From Streptomyces sulfonofaciens (lineage in GTDB: Bacteria; Actinomycetota; Actinomycetes; Streptomycetales; Streptomycetaceae): a stretch of DNA of 64,000 nucleotides. The stretch is from assembly GCF_014656295.1 (NCBI RefSeq), contig NZ_BNCD01000030.1, positions 1 through 64,000 on the forward strand. Reading direction: 5' to 3'. The translations under genes were made by a program, and so were the position numbers. This document shows positions 18,531 through 27,386 of this stretch, piece after piece. The stretch's first letter is position 1; every line of letters begins with the position of its first letter. The notes under the pieces are model-generated. The model was not told where the DNA came from. It saw only the letters and a program-made list of their open reading frames with translations, and did no database searches.

Positions 18531-19018
18531 GGTTCGCCGCCGCCTGACCCGGCGATCGGAGTGGATCCGGCGAACGGAGTGGATCCGGCGTATCGGGCGG
18601 ACCCACTGATCCGAGCGGCAGCGTCTCCCGTGACCCGTCTCGTGGGAGCGTGTGCGGCGCCCGGAAGCGCAGGAATGGTACGAAGGCCCCGGCCGGGGCG
18701 GCACGGAGGTTCCGTGACCGCCGCGACCGGGGTTTGTGCTGCCTGAGGGCGGATGCCTACGGGCGGATGCCTGCGCGTGCTACCTGTGCGGGCTCCTTCC
18801 TGGTGGACGTGTGCGGGTGGGCGTCCGAGTGGGGGTGCGCGGACGCGGGTGTCCGGGTGGTGGGCGCCCGTCCGCGCGGCGGCTGTCCGCGGACGGGCCC
18901 AGGGTGGAACTGTCATCTTCCGCGGCGTACCGGCCTCGGCGCGGTTTGTGCCGTCGGCGCTCGTTCGTGCCGGCGACGGCCCGGGGCCCTGCCCTGGTCG
19001 TGCGGCCCTTGGCCCTGT
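18531..19018. other. Intergenic region clgR to nei, repeat-rich
   Basis: This is a 488-bp gap between genes that converge. No convincing gene was found: open frames across it lack ribosome sites and recognisable products. It contains an 18-bp tandem repeat (18546-18617) and a 14-bp unit GGGCGGATGCCTRC present twice (18747-18760, 18761-18774). The segment 18800-18910 is very G-rich, with imperfect inverted repeats. Nothing else is visible. Confidence 0.5.
18546..18617. repeat. 18-bp tandem repeat, four degenerate copies
   Basis: Four consecutive 18-bp units start at 18546, 18564, 18582 and 18600, each close to GAYCCGGCGAWCGGAGTG. The first three are most alike and the fourth has decayed. The unit is a multiple of three, and the + strand would read DPAxxV-like hexapeptides, but no start or ribosome site supports a gene. 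Confidence 0.75.
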
Positions 19019-19927
19019 TCACTCCCGAGAGGGCTCAGCGCTGGGGGATGTCAGGGGGCTGGAGGGGGCGGCTGCGGGTGCCCTGGGCGCTGGCGCGCCG
19101 GCGTTACGTCCGGCGTATGTGGAGTCCCGGTACCGAGGCGTCGGGCCCGTCTGGCATCCAGGGCACCAGTAGGTGGGACGCTCCCGGGAGCCGTCGCCCT
19201 GGTCGGCCACCCGGACCGCGGTGCCGCAGCGCAGACAGGGGCGCGGGGCGCGGCCGTAGACGAACAGCCGTGGTGCGCGGCGGCCGGTGGTGGAGCGGGC
19301 AGGTTGCTCGCGGTTGGCCTCCAGCAGCCTCTTCGCGAGGACCGGGAGGCTCTCGGCGGCCTCCTGGGGCAGGGCACCGACGGCGAGCCAGGGGGTGGCC
19401 CGGAGAAGGAAGCACAGTTCCGATTTGTAGACGTTGCCCACTCCGGCGAGATTGCGCTGATCGAGCAGGGCCTCGCCGAGCGCACGGGAGGGGTCGCTCA
19501 GCAGGTTGGCCAGTGCCACGTCCGGGTCCCAGTCCGGGCCGAGCAGATCGGGGCCGAGATGGCCGACCGCGCGCCGCTCGTCCGAGCTGCGGAGCAGTTC
19601 GAGGACGGGCAGCCGGTAGCCGACCGCCGTGGGCCCGGCCGTGCCGAGGATCGCCCGGATCTGGTGGCCGGGCCCGCCCCGCCACCGCTCTCCCGGCGTG
19701 TAGATCTTCCACGAGCCCTCCATCCCCAGATGGGAGTGGAGGGTCAGACCGCCTTCGAGGCGGGTGAGCAGGTGCTTGCCGCGCGGGACGACCTCCAGGA
19801 CTGCCCGGCCCGTCAGGTCGGCGGTGGCGTGGGCGGGCACCCGCAGATCGGACCGGATCAGCTCGCGCCCCGCGAGCGCACGGTGCAGCCGCTTCGCGGC
19901 CTGCCAGACGGTGTCTCCTTCGGGCAT
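19019..19927 (-). CDS. nei: Fpg/Nei-family DNA glycosylase (Nei2-like)
   Basis: The 302-residue base-excision repair enzyme removes oxidised bases and cuts the strand by beta/delta elimination. It starts MPEGDTV, with the catalytic Pro2-Glu3 pair. Further marks are the lysine in RGKHLL, the helix-two-turn-helix segment LLDQRNLAGVGNVYKSELCF, and a C-terminal zinc finger with CLRC and WCPGC cysteine pairs. A Pro/Ala/Ser tail of about 40 residues follows the finger. The ATG at 19927 is fixed by the requirement for an exposed N-terminal proline; longer in-frame starts up to 20026 would block catalysis. Its start lies 64 bp after the end of lhr on the same strand, so the two repair genes may be co-transcribed. 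Confidence 0.93.
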   Translation of the reverse strand: MPEGDTVWQAAKRLHRALAGRELIRSDLRVPAHATADLTGRAVLEVVPRGKHLLTRLEGGLTLHSHLGMEGSWKIYTPGERWRGGPGHQIRAILGTAGPTAVGYRLPVLELLRSSDERRAVGHLGPDLLGPDWDPDVALANLLSDPSRALGEALLDQRNLAGVGNVYKSELCFLLRATPWLAVGALPQEAAESLPVLAKRLLEANREQPARSTTGRRAPRLFVYGRAPRPCLRCGTAVRVADQGDGSRERPTYWCPGCQTGPTPRYRDSTYAGRNAGAPAPRAPAAAPSSPLTSPSAEPSRE

Positions 19928-19991
19928 GGGTTCCAGCATCGCACGGCGGTGATGGGCGGCGCCGGGGCGGGCCGGGGCGGCGCCGAAGCGG

Positions 19992-22900
19992 TCACGCCCG
20001 CAGTCGCAGCCCCCTTGGGTTCGCATGGAAGCCGGCGGACTCCAGGACGGCGGCCAGGGGCGAGGTGAGCGACGACTCGCCGTTGATCCGTGCCACCGTG
20101 ACCGTGCCGAGCCGGCCCGCCTGGGCAGCGGCTGCCAGGGCTCCGGCGGCCGCGCCGAGGCGCGCGTCGTCCGGGGAGAGCGCGGCTTGTGGGGACTCGG
20201 GCCAGGCCAGCAGGGTCTTGCCGCCCCGCTCCATGTACAGCGTCAGCTCGCCGTCGACCAGCACGACCAGCGAGCCGGCCTTGCGGCCCGGCTTGTGCCC
20301 TGCGCCCGTCGGCGGCTCGGGCCAGGGCAGGGCGGCCCCGTAGGCGTTCGCCGGGTCGGCCGCGGCCAGCACCACGGCACGGGGCGCGCCGCGGTTGCGG
20401 GAACGGCCTCCGGAGCCCCAGGCGCCGCCCGTCGCGCCCGCGCGCCGCTCGCCGCCGTACGACCCGCCCTGCTCGTCGAACGCGGAGGGTCCACCGAAGC
20501 CGGTAGGGCCCTCGAAGCCGGTGAGCCCTTCGAAACCGCTGGGCTCACCGGGGCCACGGGAACCGTGGAAGCTGCGGGGGCCCTCGAAGCGGACCTCGCC
20601 GCCCCCGGTGGACCCATGGGCACCGGGGGCATCCGGAGTGCCCTCGGACCCGGCGGCAGCATCGAACCCCACCGTCCCGTACCCCCCGGCCGCCCCGCCG
20701 CCCGTCCCGTACCCTCCGTGCGGGCCGCCGGCACCGCCGGCGGCGGGCGGCAGTGCCTCGCCCCGCTCGCGGGCATTGGCGGCGGCGCGCAGCCGGTCCA
20801 CCGCGCCGTCCATGGCGAACTGCGCCGCGCCCAGTCCCTCCACGACGTAGCCGCGCCGGGCCTGACCGCTCTCCTCGAAGGCCGACAGGACGCGGTAGAG
20901 CGCCGAGAAACCGCCTTCCACACCCTCGGCGGCCACCGCACCCCGGGTGACCACGCCATGGCGGTCGAGCAGGGTGCGTGCCAGGGCGTGGGCACGGACG
21001 GTGGCGTCGCCCTCGCGCTCCGGGAGCAGCGACCAGCGCCCGGCGACGGTGGGCGGGCCGTTGCGGGACGTGGGGCGGGCGGTCGTGAGCGAGCCGTACC
21101 TGCCGCGTGGGACGGCGCGCTTCGCACGGTGGGCGGTGGCACCGGCGGTGCGACCCGATCCGAGCAGGGCGCGCAGCGGACCGAGGGTGTCGTTGGTCAG
21201 CCGTCCCGACCAGGCCAGCTCCCAGATCGAGTCGGCGAGCTGCGGATCGGTGACGTCGGGATGAGTGGTGGCCCGGAGCTGGTCGGCGATCTGGCGGAAG
21301 AACAGCCCGTACCCGCCGGAGAGCGCGTCCAGGACGGCCTGGTGCAGGGCCGTGAGCTCCAGGGGGTGCGGGGCGGGCAGCAGGAGCGGTGCCGCATCGG
21401 CCAGGTAGAGGCTGACCCAGCCGTCCTTGCCGGGCAGCGCCCCGGCACCGGCCCAGACGACCTCGCCCGCGGCGGTCAGCTCGTCCAGCGTCGCCGGGGC
21501 GTAGTCGGAGATCCGGGACGGCAGGACCAGCCGCTCCAGGGCCGAGGCGGGCACCGACGCGCCCTGCAACTGCTCCACGGCCCGCACCAGGCCGTCGATG
21601 CCGCGCAGTCCGTGCCCGCCGAGCTGCTGCCACTGCGGCAGGAACTGCGCGAGCGCGGCGGGCGGTACCGGCTCGAGCTCGTGGCGCAGGGCCGCCAGGG
21701 AGCGGCGCCGCAGCCTGCGCAGCACGGCGGCGTCGCACCACTCCTGACCGATGCCCGCCGGGTGGAACTCACCCTGTACGAGGCGGCCGCTCGCCGTGAG
21801 ACGGCCGAGGGCGCCATCGGTGACCGCGGCGCCGAGCCCGAACCGGGCGGCCGCCGCGGCCGAGGTGAACGGGCCGTGGGTGCGCGCATAGCGCGCGAGG
21901 AGGTCTCCCAGGGGATCCCTCACCGGCTCGGTGAACGCCTCGGGGACGCCCACGGGCAGGGCGGTGCCGAGCGCGTCCCGCAGCCGGCCCGCGTCCTCCA
22001 CCGCGGCCCAGTGCTCCATGCCGGCGACGCGCACCCGAATGGCCCGGCGGGTGGCGGCCAGCTCCTCCGCCCACTGCGGCTGCCCGCCGCGTTCGGCGAG
22101 CTCGGCGTCGGTGAGCGGCCCGAGCACCCGCAGGAGGTCCGCCACGCCCTCCGCGTCCTTCACCCGCCGGTCGTCGGTCAGCCACTGCAGTTCGTGCTCC
22201 AGCTCGGCCAGTACGTCGGCGTCGAGCAGCTCGCGCAGCTCCGCCTGGCCCAGCAGCTCGGCGAGCAGCCGTGAGTCCAGCGACAGGGCGGCCGCGCGGC
22301 GCTCGGCGAGCGGGGAGTCGCCCTCGTACAGGAACTGCGCCACGTAGCCGAACAGCAGCGAACGGGCGAAGGGGGACGGCTCCTGGGTGGTGACCTCCAC
22401 CAGGCGCACCTTGCGGGACTCGATGTCGCCCATCAGCTCGGCGAGCCCGGGGACGTCGAACACGTCCTGGAGGCATTCGCGCACCGCCTCAAGGACGATC
22501 GGGAAGGAACCGAACTCGCTGGCCACCTCGAGGAGCTGCGCCGCCCGCTGGCGCTGCTGCCACAGCGGGGTGCGCCGGCCGGGGTTGCGGCGCGGCAGCA
22601 GCAGCGCCCGCGCGGCGCACTCCCGGAACCGGGCCGCGAACAGGGCCGAGCCGCCGACCTGGTCGGTGACGATCTGATCGATCTCGCCCTTGTCGAAGAC
22701 GACGTCCCCGGCGCCGACGGGGGCCTGCTCCGTGTCGTACTCGGTGCCGGAGCGCACCGGGTCCTGATCGAGCAGGTCAAGGCCCATCAGGTCGGCGTCG
22801 GGCAGCCGCAGGACGAGGCCGTCGTCCGCGTGCATGACCTGGGCGTCCATGCCGTACCGCTCGGTGAGCCGGGCGCCCAGGGCGAGTGCCCAGGGGGCGT

Positions 22901-24986
22901 GCACCTGTGCGCCGAAAGGGGAGTGGACGACGACTCGCCAGTCGCCCAGCTCGTCACGGAACCGCTCGACGACGATCGTGCGGTCGTCGGGGACGTGGCC
23001 GCAGGCCTGGCGCTGCTCGTCCAGGTAGCCGAGCACATTGTCGGAAGCCCAAGCGTCGAGCCCGGCGGCCAGCAGCCGCAGGCGGGCGTCGTCCCTGGGC
23101 AGTGCGCCGACCTCCCGCAGGAAGGCGCCCAGCGCCCGGCCGAGCTCCAGGGGGCGGCCGAGCTGGTCCCCCTTCCAGAACGGCAGCCTGCCCGGGACCC
23201 CGGGAGCGGGCGAGACCAGCACGCGGTCGCGGGTGATGTCCTCGATGCGCCAGGAGGTGGTGCCCAGGGTGAAGACGTCACCGACGCGCGACTCGTACAC
23301 CATCTCCTCGTCCAGCTCGCCGACACGTCCGCCGCCCTTCTTGGGGTCGGCACCGGCGAGGAACACCCCGAAGAGCCCGCGGTCCGGGATGGTGCCCCCC
23401 GAGGTGACCGCGAGCCGCTGGGCTCCGGGGCGGCCGGTGACGGTGCCCGCGACCCGGTCCCACACCACGCGCGGGCGCAACTCGGCGAAGGCGTCCGACG
23501 GATAGCGGCCGGCGAGCATGTCGAGAACGGCCGTGAACGCGGACTCGGGAAGCGAGGAGAACGGCGCCGACCTGCGCACCAGGGCCAGCAGGTCGTCCAC
23601 CTGCCAGGTGTCCATGGAGGTCATGGCGACCAACTGCTGCGCGAGGACGTCCAGCGGGTTGGCCGGGATGCGCAGGGCCTCGATGGCGCCGCTGCGCATC
23701 CGCTCGGTGACCACGGCGGACTGCACGAGATCACCGCGGTACTTCGGGAAGACGACACCGGTGGAGACCGCGCCCACCTGGTGACCCGCACGCCCCACGC
23801 GCTGCAGCCCGGACGCCACCGACGGCGGCGACTCCACCTGTACGACGAGGTCCACCGCGCCCATGTCGATGCCCAGCTCCAGGCTGGAGGTGGCCACCAC
23901 GGCGGGCAGCCGGCCCGCCTTCAGGTCCTCCTCCACCTGGGCCCGCTGCTCCTTGGAGACCGAGCCGTGATGGGCGCGCGCGATGACCGCGGGGGCGCCC
24001 TGGGCGGCACCCGAACCGCCCATGAGCTGGGCCGGGGCGTGGGCCTCGTCCAGCGGCTCGCCGGTGGCGCGTTCGTAGGCGATCTCGTTGAGGCGGTTGC
24101 ACAGGCGCTCCGCGAGGCGGCGGGAGTTGGCGAACACGATGGTGGACCTGTGGGCCTGGACCAGGTCGGTGATCCGCTCCTCGACATGCGGCCAGATGGA
24201 GGGCCGCTCCGCGCCCTGGTCGTCCGCCGCGGGAGAGCCGCCGAGCTCGCCGAGGTCCTCCACGGGCACGACCACGGACAGGTCGAACTCCTTGCCCGAA
24301 GGCGGCTGGACGATCTCCGCCCTGCGCCGCGGGGAGAGGTAGCGCGCGATCTCGTCCACCGGGCGCACCGTCGCGGACAGGCCGATACGGCGTGCCGGCT
24401 TCGGCAGCAGCGCGTCGAGGCGCTCAAGGGACAGGGCGAGGTGGGCGCCGCGCTTGGTGCCCGCGACCGCGTGCACCTCGTCGAGGATCACCGTCTCGAT
24501 GCCGGTCAGCGCCTCGCGGGTGGCCGAGGTCAGCATCAGGAAGAGCGATTCCGGGGTGGTGATCAGGATGTCCGGCGGCCGGGTCGACAGCGCCCGCCGC
24601 TCGGCCGCGGGGGTGTCACCGGAGCGGATGCCGACGCGTACCTCGGGTTCGGGCAGGCCGAGGCGCACCGCTTCCTGGCGGATGCCCGTCAGCGGACTGC
24701 GCAGATTGCGCTCCACGTCGACGGCGAGGGCCTTCAGCGGTGAGACGTACAGCACACGGCAGCGCTTCTTCTGGTCCGCGGGCGGCGGGGCCGAGGCAAG
24801 CTGGTCCAGCGCCGCGAGGAAGGCGGCCAGCGTCTTGCCCGAGCCGGTGGGGGCCACGACGAGGACGTCCGACCCCGCACCGATGGCCCGCCACGCGCCC
24901 GCCTGGGCCGCGGTGGGCGCGGAGAAGGCCCCCGCGAACCAGCCGCGGGTCGCGGGGGTGAAGCCGTCGAGAGCGTCATGCGCCAT
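19992..24986 (-). CDS. lhr: Large ATP-dependent helicase Lhr
   Basis: The 1664-residue superfamily-2 helicase carries Walker A VVAPTGSGKTLAAFL, DEVH-type motif II (ILDEVHAVAG), motif III LSATV, FANSRRLAERLCNR, and motif VI GLQRVGRAGHQVG. A winged-helix and Lhr-core region (about 420-900) and a long C-terminal domain (about 900-1664) follow, as in full-length bacterial Lhr proteins (about 1500 residues). Lhr unwinds DNA/RNA hybrids and is linked to DNA repair. The excess length is a Gly-rich segment of roughly 120 residues encoded by about 20400-20760, with GFEG/GFGGP-type repeats, lying inside the C-terminal domain. The ATG at 24986, preceded by GGATGGGGG, is preferred to the GTG at 25001. 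Confidence 0.93.
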   Translation of the reverse strand: MAHDALDGFTPATRGWFAGAFSAPTAAQAGAWRAIGAGSDVLVVAPTGSGKTLAAFLAALDQLASAPPPADQKKRCRVLYVSPLKALAVDVERNLRSPLTGIRQEAVRLGLPEPEVRVGIRSGDTPAAERRALSTRPPDILITTPESLFLMLTSATREALTGIETVILDEVHAVAGTKRGAHLALSLERLDALLPKPARRIGLSATVRPVDEIARYLSPRRRAEIVQPPSGKEFDLSVVVPVEDLGELGGSPAADDQGAERPSIWPHVEERITDLVQAHRSTIVFANSRRLAERLCNRLNEIAYERATGEPLDEAHAPAQLMGGSGAAQGAPAVIARAHHGSVSKEQRAQVEEDLKAGRLPAVVATSSLELGIDMGAVDLVVQVESPPSVASGLQRVGRAGHQVGAVSTGVVFPKYRGDLVQSAVVTERMRSGAIEALRIPANPLDVLAQQLVAMTSMDTWQVDDLLALVRRSAPFSSLPESAFTAVLDMLAGRYPSDAFAELRPRVVWDRVAGTVTGRPGAQRLAVTSGGTIPDRGLFGVFLAGADPKKGGGRVGELDEEMVYESRVGDVFTLGTTSWRIEDITRDRVLVSPAPGVPGRLPFWKGDQLGRPLELGRALGAFLREVGALPRDDARLRLLAAGLDAWASDNVLGYLDEQRQACGHVPDDRTIVVERFRDELGDWRVVVHSPFGAQVHAPWALALGARLTERYGMDAQVMHADDGLVLRLPDADLMGLDLLDQDPVRSGTEYDTEQAPVGAGDVVFDKGEIDQIVTDQVGGSALFAARFRECAARALLLPRRNPGRRTPLWQQRQRAAQLLEVASEFGSFPIVLEAVRECLQDVFDVPGLAELMGDIESRKVRLVEVTTQEPSPFARSLLFGYVAQFLYEGDSPLAERRAAALSLDSRLLAELLGQAELRELLDADVLAELEHELQWLTDDRRVKDAEGVADLLRVLGPLTDAELAERGGQPQWAEELAATRRAIRVRVAGMEHWAAVEDAGRLRDALGTALPVGVPEAFTEPVRDPLGDLLARYARTHGPFTSAAAAARFGLGAAVTDGALGRLTASGRLVQGEFHPAGIGQEWCDAAVLRRLRRRSLAALRHELEPVPPAALAQFLPQWQQLGGHGLRGIDGLVRAVEQLQGASVPASALERLVLPSRISDYAPATLDELTAAGEVVWAGAGALPGKDGWVSLYLADAAPLLLPAPHPLELTALHQAVLDALSGGYGLFFRQIADQLRATTHPDVTDPQLADSIWELAWSGRLTNDTLGPLRALLGSGRTAGATAHRAKRAVPRGRYGSLTTARPTSRNGPPTVAGRWSLLPEREGDATVRAHALARTLLDRHGVVTRGAVAAEGVEGGFSALYRVLSAFEESGQARRGYVVEGLGAAQFAMDGAVDRLRAAANARERGEALPPAAGGAGGPHGGYGTGGGAAGGYGTVGFDAAAGSEGTPDAPGAHGSTGGGEVRFEGPRSFHGSRGPGEPSGFEGLTGFEGPTGFGGPSAFDEQGGSYGGERRAGATGGAWGSGGRSRNRGAPRAVVLAAADPANAYGAALPWPEPPTGAGHKPGRKAGSLVVLVDGELTLYMERGGKTLLAWPESPQAALSPDDARLGAAAGALAAAAQAGRLGTVTVARINGESSLTSPLAAVLESAGFHANPRGLRLRA

Positions 24987-25077
24987 GCCCCCATCCTGCA
25001 CCCGCCCACTGACAACCGCCCGGACCTGCGCAGACGCCGTGTATGACGCGGCAGTGGCACCGGCGCAGAATGGGGGG

Positions 25078-25929
25078 ATGGCGGGCAGGAGAGAGCGGGC
25101 ACGGCACTGGCGGTACGCGGAGTTGCCGGGCGTCGACCTGCTCCGGGCCCGCTACGTCCACAAGACGTTCGTGCGCCACACCCACGAGAACTTCGTGATC
25201 GCCGCCATCACCGAGGGCGTCGAGATCTTCCACCACGGAGGCGCCGATCGGTACGCGGGCCCCGGCGCGCTGGCCCTCGTCAATCCGGACACCGCGCACA
25301 CGGGCCGCGCCGGTGTCCCCGAGGGCTGGCGGTACGGCGCGGTGTACCCGGCACCGGAACTGGTCGCCGAGATCGCCGCCGACACCACCGCCCTCAGGGG
25401 CACCCCCGGCTTCGCCACCCCCGTCCTGGACGACCCGTACAGCGCGGACCTGGTCCACCAGGTGCTGCGCGCCGCCGACGAGGGCAACGCGCTGGCCGCC
25501 GACACGCTGCTGCGCGTCGTGGTGACCCGGCTGCTGCGGCTGAACGGGGGCACACCGCCCCAGCGCCCGCCGTCCAGCGCGGGCGCCCGCATCGCCGCAC
25601 GCGCGCGTGCCGTACTGGAGGAGCGGATGACGGACCCGCCCACCCTGGACAGCCTCGCCGCCGACCTCGGCACCAGCCCGTTCGCGCTGCTGCGCGCCTT
25701 CCGCGCCAGCTACGGGATGCCCCCGCACACCTGGCTCACCGACGCGCGGGTGCGCCGTGCCCGCCGGCTGCTCGACGCGGGCACGGCACCCGCCCAGGCG
25801 GCCGTCGACGTCGGCTTCACCGACCAGCCGCACCTCACCCGTCACTTCGCCCGCATCGTCGGCGTGCCGCCCGGTGCCTACCAGCGGGAGCGCAAGAACG
25901 TACAAGACCGGCCGGCATGCCTTCCGTAA
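25078..25929 (+). CDS. AraC-family transcriptional regulator
   Basis: The 283-residue protein has an N-terminal AraC-binding cupin domain (about 15-150; HTHENFVIAAITEGVE, GGADRYAGPGALALVNP) and two C-terminal helix-turn-helix motifs (about 185-275; LDSLAADLGTSPFALLRAFR and DVGFTDQPHLTRHFARIVG). It lies 10 bp before azlC in the same direction, and its product probably controls azlCD. This pairing of an AraC regulator with AzlC/AzlD exporters is frequent in Streptomyces. ATG at 25078 after a G-rich ribosome site; the gene starts 91 bp from divergent lhr. The ligand is unknown, perhaps an amino acid. Confidence 0.92.
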   Translation: MAGRRERARHWRYAELPGVDLLRARYVHKTFVRHTHENFVIAAITEGVEIFHHGGADRYAGPGALALVNPDTAHTGRAGVPEGWRYGAVYPAPELVAEIAADTTALRGTPGFATPVLDDPYSADLVHQVLRAADEGNALAADTLLRVVVTRLLRLNGGTPPQRPPSSAGARIAARARAVLEERMTDPPTLDSLAADLGTSPFALLRAFRASYGMPPHTWLTDARVRRARRLLDAGTAPAQAAVDVGFTDQPHLTRHFARIVGVPPGAYQRERKNVQDRPACLP

Positions 25930-25939
25930 CGTCCACGGC

Positions 25940-26926
25940 GTGGCAGAACAGAAAGCATCAGCAGACGGAGGCGTCGCCGGAGGCGCCACCCAGGCGGGCG
26001 CCCCGGGGAGCGCCGGGTGGGGAGGCGCGGCGGGAGGCACTTCCCGAGGGGACGCGGGGGAGGCCACGTCCCGAGGGGGTGCGGGGGCAGGTGCCGCCCA
26101 GGGAGGCGTTCGGGGCGGTGCCGCGGCGGCCCTCGGCCAGGCGGGCGCATCGCGCCGTGCGGGGTGCGGGCGTGCGGAGCAGCGGTCTGAGCGTGCGGAG
26201 CACGGGAGCACGGGCGGCGGGAAGCCCGACGCCGCCGTCGTCCGGGACGCGCTCGGTGTGGGGACCGCCGTGGGGCTCTCCGGGTTCGCCTTCGGCGTGA
26301 CCTCGGCGGGCAGCGGTCTCACCGTCCTCCAGACCTGTGCGCTCAGCCTGCTCGTGTTCACCGGAGCCTCGCAGTTCGCGCTGGTCGGTGCGCTCGCCGC
26401 GGGCGGCGCCCCGCTCACCGCGGCCGCCGGGGCCCTCTTCCTGGGAGTGCGCAACGCGTTCTACGGACTGCGCCTGTCGCAGCGACTGGCACTCCCGCGC
26501 GCGTTGCGTCCCGCCGCGGCCCAGTGGGTCATCGACGAGACCACCGCCGTGTCGCTGGCCCAGCCCACCCGGCGCAGTGCCCGCATCGGCTTCGCCGTCA
26601 CCGGCCTGACCCTCTACGTGCTGTGGAACCTCACCACCCTCGTGGGAGCGGTCGGCGCCCGGGCCGTCGGGGACACCGGCACCTGGGGGCTCGACGCCGC
26701 CAGTCCCGCCGTCTTCCTGGCGCTGCTCGCACCCATGCTGCGCACCGCGACCGAACGCGCCGTCGCCGCGGTCGCCGTCGTCCTCGGCCTCGGGCTGCTG
26801 CCCGTCCTGCCCACCGGGGTCCCCGTCCTCGCCGCGGCGCTGGCCGCTCCCGCCGTCCTCTGGGGCGCCGGCCGCAGGCGCCGGCCGCACACGTCACAGA
26901 CACCGTCCGCAAAGGAAGAACGTTGA
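25940..26926 (+). CDS. azlC: AzlC-family branched-chain amino acid permease subunit
   Basis: AzlC-type membrane protein. The conserved part (about residues 95-328) holds DALGVGTAVGLSGFAFGV, VFTGASQFALVGALAAGG and FLGVRNAFYGLRLSQ, followed by hydrophobic helices. With AzlD it forms an exporter of branched-chain amino acids or analogues. Usual length is about 230-250 residues; here the GTG at 25940 gives 328, because about 90 Gly/Ala/Arg-rich residues precede the first helix. No internal start has a clear ribosome site, so the extension may be real or the true start may be near 26220. Its TGA overlaps the azlD TTG start. Confidence 0.85.
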   Translation: MAEQKASADGGVAGGATQAGAPGSAGWGGAAGGTSRGDAGEATSRGGAGAGAAQGGVRGGAAAALGQAGASRRAGCGRAEQRSERAEHGSTGGGKPDAAVVRDALGVGTAVGLSGFAFGVTSAGSGLTVLQTCALSLLVFTGASQFALVGALAAGGAPLTAAAGALFLGVRNAFYGLRLSQRLALPRALRPAAAQWVIDETTAVSLAQPTRRSARIGFAVTGLTLYVLWNLTTLVGAVGARAVGDTGTWGLDAASPAVFLALLAPMLRTATERAVAAVAVVLGLGLLPVLPTGVPVLAAALAAPAVLWGAGRRRRPHTSQTPSAKEER

Positions 26927-27237
26927 ACATCTGGATCGCCGTCGGGCTCACCGCGGTCGGCTGCTACGCGGTGAAGCTCATGGGCCTCGTCGTGCCGGCC
27001 GGAGTCCTGGAGCGCCCGCTCGTCGGACGGCTGGCGGCCCTGCTCCCCGTGGCCCTGCTCGCCGCACTCACCGCCCAGCAGACGTTCGCCGACGGACACT
27101 CGCTCGTCGTCGACACCAAGGCCGCCGGCCTGGCCGCCGCCGCGGTGGCCCTCATGCTGCGCGCCCCGTTCCTGGCCGTGCTGGCATCGGCCGTCCTGGT
27201 CACCGCCGCGGTGAGAGCGATCACAGGGTGGGGGTGA
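26923..27237 (+). CDS. azlD: AzlD-family small membrane protein
   Basis: The 104-residue protein with three to four hydrophobic helices (IWIAVGLTAVGCYAVKLMGL, LAALLPVALLAALTAQQ, AAAAVALMLRAPFLAVL) is the small subunit that works with AzlC. It starts with TTG at 26923, in the overlap TTGA with the azlC stop, preceded by AAAGGAAGAA. The overlap implies translational coupling. Confidence 0.9.
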   Translation: MNIWIAVGLTAVGCYAVKLMGLVVPAGVLERPLVGRLAALLPVALLAALTAQQTFADGHSLVVDTKAAGLAAAAVALMLRAPFLAVLASAVLVTAAVRAITGWG

Positions 27238-27332
27238 TCGCAGGACCGAGGGCGGCTGCCGGCTGATGACGAGGGCAGCCGGGGGTGATCGCAGGCTGAG
27301 CGGACGGCCCTGCGCACCGGCCCGGGGCACGT

Positions 27333-27372
27333 GCGGTCCTCCGGGCGACGTGCCTCCCGCCCGGAGGACCGC
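27333..27372. terminator. Bidirectional hairpin terminator
   Basis: A perfect 15-bp stem (27333-27347 with 27358-27372) with a 10-base loop lies between azlD and the convergent gene ending at 27387. There is no T tract. Just upstream, the 14-bp sequence GGGGTGATCGCAGG occurs twice (27231 and 27282). Confidence 0.75.
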
Positions 27373-27386
27373 GCCCCGGCAGGTGC

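Noticed and set aside
18650..20068. A 472-codon open frame on the + strand
   Set aside because: Its second half is antisense to the nei gene, which has an intact catalytic N-terminus and zinc finger; the first half has no domain or ribosome site.
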